Source: Paraphoma chrysanthemicola
Lineage: Eukaryota > Ascomycota > Dothideomycetes > Pleosporales > Phaeosphaeriaceae
NCBI GenBank assembly: GCA_020744225.1
Contig: JAGMWG010000012.1
Span: 1,116,001-1,180,000, forward strand
Length of the DNA stretch: 64,000 nucleotides
Reading direction: 5' to 3'
The notes beneath the pieces were generated by a model. That model was not told where the DNA came from. It searched no databases and worked only from the letters and a program-made list of their open reading frames with translations. Of this stretch, positions 57,931-64,000 are shown in pieces. The position numbers were made by a program, and so were the translations under genes. Each line of letters starts with the position of its first letter. Positions within the stretch are counted from its first letter, which is position 1.

Positions 57931-60900
57931 TAAGTAATTTTAAACTTATATTCCTCTAGTAATTCTAACTATCTAACTTATTATCTATTAAGTACTTTTA
58001 TTATTATAAAGTACTATAGGTTTTTATAATCTGTAAAGATTTTAAGCTTAGAGCTACTGTATAAGTAGATCTTCTAGTATTTAAGTGCCTCTACTATAGT
58101 AAGTAGTTCTTTATTATATATATTATATCTTTCTTCTACTTTACTAAACTTCTTAGAGTAGTATACTACTAGGTACTATTTTCTATTATATAGCTATGTC
58201 TATATAGCGCCTATTATAAGGTTAGAGGTATCTATTTCTAACTAAGATAGTTTATTTAGCTTAAATATCTTAAGTACTAGTTCTTTAATATATACCTACT
58301 TAAGTTATTTAAACACTTTTTATTATAATTTACTCTATTTCTATATTACTTCTTTTTATATAAGTCTTATAAGTAGTATAGTAATTTAGAAGTAGTTCTT
58401 AATAAATATTTTATTAAAGTTTATAAATTCTAAGAAGAATTATACGTCTTTAACATTTCTTAGTACTACCTATTCTTTAATAGTTTAGATCTTTTCTTTA
58501 CTAATCTATATTCTATAGATACCTACTATATATTTTAGAAAGTCTAGTTCTTCCTTATAGAAACTATACTTTAATAGTTTTAGGTATAAGTTATATTTAT
58601 TAAAGTATTTAAGTACTATTTTAACGTATTTTTTATAGTCTTTCTTCTTTTTTAAATATATAAGAATATTATTAAGATAAGCTATAATAAATATATTAAG
58701 GTGCTTTCTTAGTATATTATTAATTAATACCTAAAAGATTATAGAAGTATTAGTTAATCTAAATAGTATAACGTAGTATTCGTAGTAGCTATATCTTATT
58801 TAGAACGCTGTCTTCTATTCTTCTTCTTTCTTAATTCTAACTTAGTAGTACCTATTATATAAGTCTAGTAAGGTAAAGATCTTAGCTTTTAAGAGTTAGT
58901 CTTGTAGCTCTAAGATATTTAGTAGTAAGTACTTATTCTTTTATATTATTACGTTTAGCTTATAATAGTTAACGCATAGTTATAAACTTTTATCTTTCTT
59001 TAGTATAAATAAGATAAGAAATTCTACTAGTAATTCTAATTTACAGATATATTCTTTAGCTAGATTTTTATTAATATATTCTCTTACTACTTTTAGTTAA
59101 GATTCTAATAGTCTATATATTAGTAAGAAGAGTAGTTCTTTATCTTCTTCTAAATTAATCTTATAATCTTATAGTTTGTATTCTAGTAATACTACTTAGT
59201 CTATAAGTTTTTTAAATATATATCTCTATTAGTAGTAGATCTTTAGAACTAGTAAAAGAACGTCTTCTTTCTTTATAACTTATATAGCTTTTTTTATTTT
59301 ATCTATTAAGCTAACTACTCTTTATTTCTTATAGCGCGTCTAATTTAAAGTAATCTTATTTATTATCTTCTCTTCTACTACTAGACTTTACTTATACGTA
59401 GACTAAGGTCTATATATAGCTATATATCTATTAAAGAATAGTGTATTATTTACTTAATCTATTTTAGAGTTTATATTCTTTAACTAGAGAAGCTCTAATA
59501 TAATATTTTTGCTAGCTAAGCTTAGAACGTCTAAGGTTACCTTTATTTAGTATCTATTAATATAGACGTTAGTTATTATTTTATATGTAATAACTAACTA
59601 TTCTAGTATTATTCTTCTAGTAGCTACTTAGACGTAATATAGATTTTCTTTTAATTTAGTCTTAAGACTAGCTTATTTAACTGCGTTAGAGAATATGTAG
59701 TTACTTGTAGACTCTAAATCTATTAATACTTTTATTCTTACTTTCTTAATCTTTATAGAGAGTTTATTAAGTAGTACTAAATTAATATTATTATATTCTT
59801 ACTTATAAGTTAACTTAAGTCTAAAAAAGACTTCTCTTCTTTAAATCTATTTGTAATTTTGTTATCTTAGTATCTAGTATAGTCTTTGTTTATGTATAGT
59901 TACTATATCTTATTAAAGTATTCTCTATTAACTATTAGAATTTAAAGCGTCTATTCTTTTTATAAGTTTTTACCTAAGAAGGTATTTATTACTTATTTAT
60001 TCTAGAGGTAGAATTTATATATATCTTTAGAGTAATTAAACTACTACTATTTGTATTTAGATTTTCTAGTTAGAAACTATTCTATTGCTTCTTTATTAGA
60101 GTAGTATATTAGGCACTAATCGTGTGTATAAGCTGTATAGCTTATATTAGCGTAGAGTAAGTTTCTTAGATCTATAAAGTATAATAGTCTTAGGGTAATA
60201 ACAACGTTATTAGAGTTATTATTAACTTTCTTAGCTTCTTTATATACTTTGTATTCTTTAGTTACTTAGTCTTCTTCTTCTAATTTCTACTTAAGTTAGT
60301 TACTACGTTAGAAGTATTTCTTCTTTCTCTTACTTCTTAGAAGTACGTAGTTATAAGGTATATTATAATTCTTATCTTATTATACTAGTAGTACTTAACT
60401 ATTGTTAGCTATTTTTGCCTAATTTAGTAATTGTTTTATAGCTTTATAGTACTAGTCTAGAAAGACCTTTTCTTTAGCTTCTTCTTTTATTTCTTTAATA
60501 ATATTAGGCAGTTATAGAAAGCTTTCTTAGATTTATTAGCTATTTCTTATCGTAAATTCTGTAAATTCGTTACTCTCTAGATTAAGTTAGAAGAATTATT
60601 TTCTTAGTTTTGTATCTTACTTATATTTCTAGTTGTACCTATATATTTTATTATTTTTCTATATATATATAGGTATTACATATTTATTTCTTAGCTGTAC
60701 TAGAGTAGTATTTTTGCATTTTAGTATTAGGCTTTTTAGAGAAGTATATATAAGCTAATTTATTATATTCTAGTAGTAGAGTAGTAATTCTAGTACTAGA
60801 GTTGCAGCGTCGTCTTATATTATCTTAACTTTCGTTCTAGAGTATAGTATAGAAGTGTAAGTAATTATTAGTTCTTAGTTATAGCTGCTCTTAAGATTTA

Positions 60901-61932
60901 TACAGGAGAACTTAACTATAAGTTCTTTCTTACTATCTAAGGTAGAAGAGTCTAGTTCTATGTTAAGGTTAGAGATTACATTCTATTCTATCTTAGTTTC
61001 TTTATTCTAGTCGTGTTAGATTATATTAATTGTTTTAATAACCTTGTTTTTTATTTAATAATTCTTTACTAGATATTCTAGTTTACTATAATTATAATAG
61101 GTTCTTATTTCTTTTATACTAGTCTTATATTTACCTTATATAGATTTCTTATAACTATTATAGGGCTTATTATACTTAATAGCGTTAACGTCTATTAACT
61201 CTATTTCTCTAGATCTATAGTATTCTAGTATCTTCTTAGAGTAGAATTATTTTTTAAGCCTGTAGTTTTTAGATTTATAGAACTACTTATACTTACCTTA
61301 TTAGCGCGTTAAGAAGAAGATATTAGTCTCTAGTTCTAACTTAAGTAGCTTGTTGTTAATTCTAGTAGCTTCTTTAATTAGATTATCTAAGCTAGTAATA
61401 TTAGCTGCGCTCTATATAAGTTCTTTATAGACACTAAACTTAAGGCCTTATTAGAATATTTGTATAAGAGCCTTATTATTCTACTCTATATATTTAAAAT
61501 ATTACTAGAATAGGTTAGTATAGTCTTCTACAGACTAAGTCTATTAGAGGTGTTAGATTTTACCTTTTGTAATAGTTAGTTTCTTAGTAATAGAGAATGC
61601 TTTTCTAAGAGCTTCTTTAAACTTATTATAGTCTTTAATAATTTAGGTATTAGCTAAATCTTATATACTACTATTAAAGTATCTTTTAAGTTTTAGAGTT
61701 ATCTAGTTAAGTGCCTTTTCTTTTATAGTAGTAACTACGTTAGTAACTTTATTTACTTTGTTAATTATATTATAGAGGTAGAAGTAAAGATTCTATTATA
61801 TAATCTATAATTTAAGTATAGTCTAATCTCTGTAGAAGTTATTAGAGATTTGTCCTTTAGTAGCAGCCTTACTAGCTATAGCAGAGGTTAGAGTATCTAT
61901 TTCTGTATTACTTATCTTAAGAGTATTTAAAG

Positions 61933-62443
61933 TATAAAGAGACCTAAAGTTAGAAGTAGGCTTTGTGTACTTAAGGTTCTATAGTTAGTTTTTAGAGATA
62001 GAGTATTAGAGAGAATTAGACAAGATTACTATAAGATAGATTAAGAGAATAATAATTAATAGTAGGAGGTTACACTAATATAAATAGAGAGAACTATAAT
62101 TTAAGTGTAAATAGTAACTAGTTATAGATTAAATACTAAGTTAAACATAATAAGCTATAGGAGCTTATTACCTATATCTATATACCTAAGGTATTCTATA
62201 AGTTCTAAGAGTTCTATAGTTTACAAGTATTATAAGATAGTCTAGAATTCTTAGAATAAGTTCTAGAAGTTCTAGGCACGTAGAATACTCTTAGTATTCT
62301 AGAATCTATAGAACGCGTTACGTAACACTTAGCTAGTACAGAGCTAAGTCTTTGTTAGCAGCTCTGTAGTCGCGTATTCTGCATAGAATACCTTCTACTC
62401 TTAAAACTTACGCTCTACCTACTAATTCCTCTAGTCTATAATA
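61933..62443 (-). repeat. 5' LTR of element 2
   Basis: 511 bp, equal in length to the other LTR of element 2. Its outer end TATTATAGAC (minus strand) abuts the GCTAG duplication. Confidence 0.88.
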
Positions 62444-64000
62444 GCTAGATATTCTTTAGAAGTACTTAAAGAAATACTTAAAAAGAGAGTAAATTTATTA
62501 TTTAAGATTACTAGTAGAAGCTCTAATCTTCTTTATAAAAAAAAAGAATAGCTCTCTATATCTCTATATAGACTACTAGAGCTTAAATAAAATAACTATT
62601 AAGAATTAATATTCTTTACTCTTAATTATAGAATTCTTAGAGTATTTAGTAGTAGCTAAGTATTACTCTAAGTTAGATATATAGAATATATATTATAAAA
62701 TCTAAATTAGAGAGAGTAATAAGTAGAAGACTACCTTCTATACTAAATATAGTTATTTTAAGTATATAGTAATATTTTTTAGTCTTATAAATACTTCTAT
62801 ATAATTCTAAGTCTATATTAACTAAGTATTAGTAGATTTAGTTAATATAATATATATTATCTATTTAGATAATATCTTAATCTTTTCTAAAATAGAAGAA
62901 AAGTATATAGCTTATATTAAGAAAATACTATTAAGATTATATAAAGTAAAGCTATATATAAAGCTTTTAAAGTATAAATAGTATACTTAGTATACTAAGT
63001 ATCTAGACTATATTATTATATTTAAAGATATCTATATAAATAAGAATTAAATTAAGATAATTATAGAATAGCTAATACTACGTACTATATATAATATTTA
63101 TATATTTATAGACTCTATAAACTACTATAAGTAGTTTATATATAACTTTTTAAAGTTAGTACTACTTCTAACTAAATTAATCTAAAAGAGACTAGATTAA
63201 GCTAAGAGTAAATATACTTAAAGATATAAAAAATTAGTTATAATTAGTTTAAATAAAGAAGTAAAGACTTTTTTTAGAGCTCTTAAGTAAGCTTTTATAG
63301 ATATTCTTATACTAGTATATTAGAAACTAGATAAGAAGATAAGAGTAAAAGTAGATATATTTAAAAAAGCTATTTATAGTATCTTAAGCTAACTTATACT
63401 TTAAGAAAATCTAAATTAACTTAATTTAGAGATATAGAAGCTAATTAACTTCTATTTATATAAGTTAATCTAAGCTAAGTATAATTATAATATTTATAAC
63501 TAAGAGCTACTAGCTATAGTTAAAAGCTTAGAGTATTAGTAATACTACTTTAAAAGTATATAGTTTAAAATCTTAATAAACTATATAAATTTTAAATAGT
63601 TTATAGAGACTAAAACTTTAAACTACTAGTAAGTTAGAGCTTATCTAATACTAACTTAGTATAATTTTTTTCTATAGTACTACTCTAGAGCTATAAACTT
63701 TATAAATAGTCTCTTATAATACTCTAATTATATAGTAGAAGCTTAGTACTCTATATAAAAGTATAATTAGATCTTTATAGTACTTATATAAGATCTTTTA
63801 TATAATAAAGACTTATAAGAAATAGTATTAGTAAATATTATTATAACTTATTTAAAAGATAAGTCTAAAAATAAATCTAATCTATAAAAGATAATATAAG
63901 CTTACTATAATAAGAAATAAGCTTTACTATTCTTACTTATAGCTCTAGAAGAAGAAGTTAACTTAAAGACTAAGTTTAAGAACTTTTCTTCTTAGAAAGA
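62444..64000 (+). mobile_element. Gypsy-type element 3, right part (RT and RNase H), runs off the window
   Basis: Continuation of the element interrupted by element 2. The plus frame starts in the pre-RT linker, then shows T-S-x-S-x-x-L-L-Y-K-K-K-E, the RIP form of the conserved SPAGAPILFVKKKDG-like block, at about 62,505-62,550. A Y-L-D-N motif for YLDD lies at 62,862-62,873, and RNase H-like sequence extends towards 64,000. Its family differs from elements 1 and 2. The 3' end lies outside the window. Confidence 0.78.

Larger units (their letters stand above)
53484..62443 (-). mobile_element. Ty3/Gypsy-type LTR retrotransposon, element 2, RIP-mutated
   Basis: An 8,960-bp copy of the same family as element 1 in the opposite direction, including a 1,849-bp DNA transposon. 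LTRs of 511 bp and a perfect GCTAG target duplication define its ends. On the minus strand the order is zinc knuckle (61,058-61,099, all Cys/His codons TAT), protease, reverse transcriptase (about 58,500-59,100), RNase H, then integrase (about 55,200-55,850). It keeps about 167 nt of integrase (55,603-55,769) that element 1 has lost, so it is the better reference copy. RIP appears lighter than in element 1, with TpG still fairly common. Confidence 0.87.

Noticed and set aside
42833..64000. Centromere, mitochondrial insertion or CRISPR-like array as explanation of the AT-rich region
   Set aside because: Paired LTRs, inverted repeats with TA duplications, and recognisable gag-pol and transposase remains explain nearly all of it; there are no regularly spaced short repeats.
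42833..64000. Small secreted effector genes hidden in the AT-rich island
   Set aside because: Such genes occur in similar islands of plant-associated fungi, but here every sizeable interval is accounted for by transposon remains and no open frame of 60 codons exists.

Overview
The window is nuclear DNA of a filamentous ascomycete, most likely a Dothideomycete of the Pleosporales type. This is inferred from short introns (mostly 42-63 nt) with GT, CTNAY-like branch and AG signals, the gene families present (fungal LYS1, Zn2Cys6 and bZIP regulators, GH7, UvsD/Rad26) and a repeat island with the signature of repeat-induced point mutation (RIP). The species cannot be named from this sequence alone.

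Positions 1-42,832 are ordinary gene-bearing DNA of balanced base composition. In order: LYS1 (+), a MATE-like membrane protein interrupted by a stop (+), an MDR oxidoreductase (-), a conserved fungal protein with a helix-turn-helix-like segment (-), a secreted GH7 endoglucanase with a faulty-looking splice region (-), a 4.2 kb gene-poor gap, a Zn2Cys6 regulator (+), a DUF7025-like AAA ATPase (-), a PTEN-type phosphatase (-), a UPC2-like Zn2Cys6 regulator (-), a small charged protein (-), an MFS sugar porter (-), a PPR protein (-), CDP-diacylglycerol synthase (-) divergent from the ATRIP homologue Rad26/UvsD (+), an NmrA-like protein (-) and a bZIP factor (+). They are mainly housekeeping, signalling and carbon-use genes and do not form an obvious pathway cluster.

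At about 42,840, a few bases after the bZIP stop codon, the sequence changes abruptly to AT-rich DNA almost lacking CpA and TpG and full of TAA/TAG. It continues to the window end and holds no open frame of 60 codons. It resolves into a nest of dead transposons. Two copies of one Ty3/Gypsy-type family lie in opposite orientation: element 1 (43,637-52,425, +) and element 2 (53,484-62,443, -), with 510/511-bp LTRs. Each was later hit by a 1,849-bp Fot1/pogo-type DNA transposon (45,945-47,793 and 56,082-57,930) with 46-bp inverted repeats and a TA duplication. Each retroelement supplies the empty insertion site for the other. Element 2 itself sits inside a third, different Gypsy element (52,426-53,483 and 62,444-64,000), flanked by a GCTAG duplication. 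The three-level nesting gives a relative order of insertion.

I found no clear new biological system. The items most worth a second look are the internally controlled RIP/transposon nest, the identical intron position splitting the zinc cluster of both Zn2Cys6 genes, the interrupted MATE-like gene, the GH7 splice anomaly, and a candidate micro-gene at 23,005-23,191.
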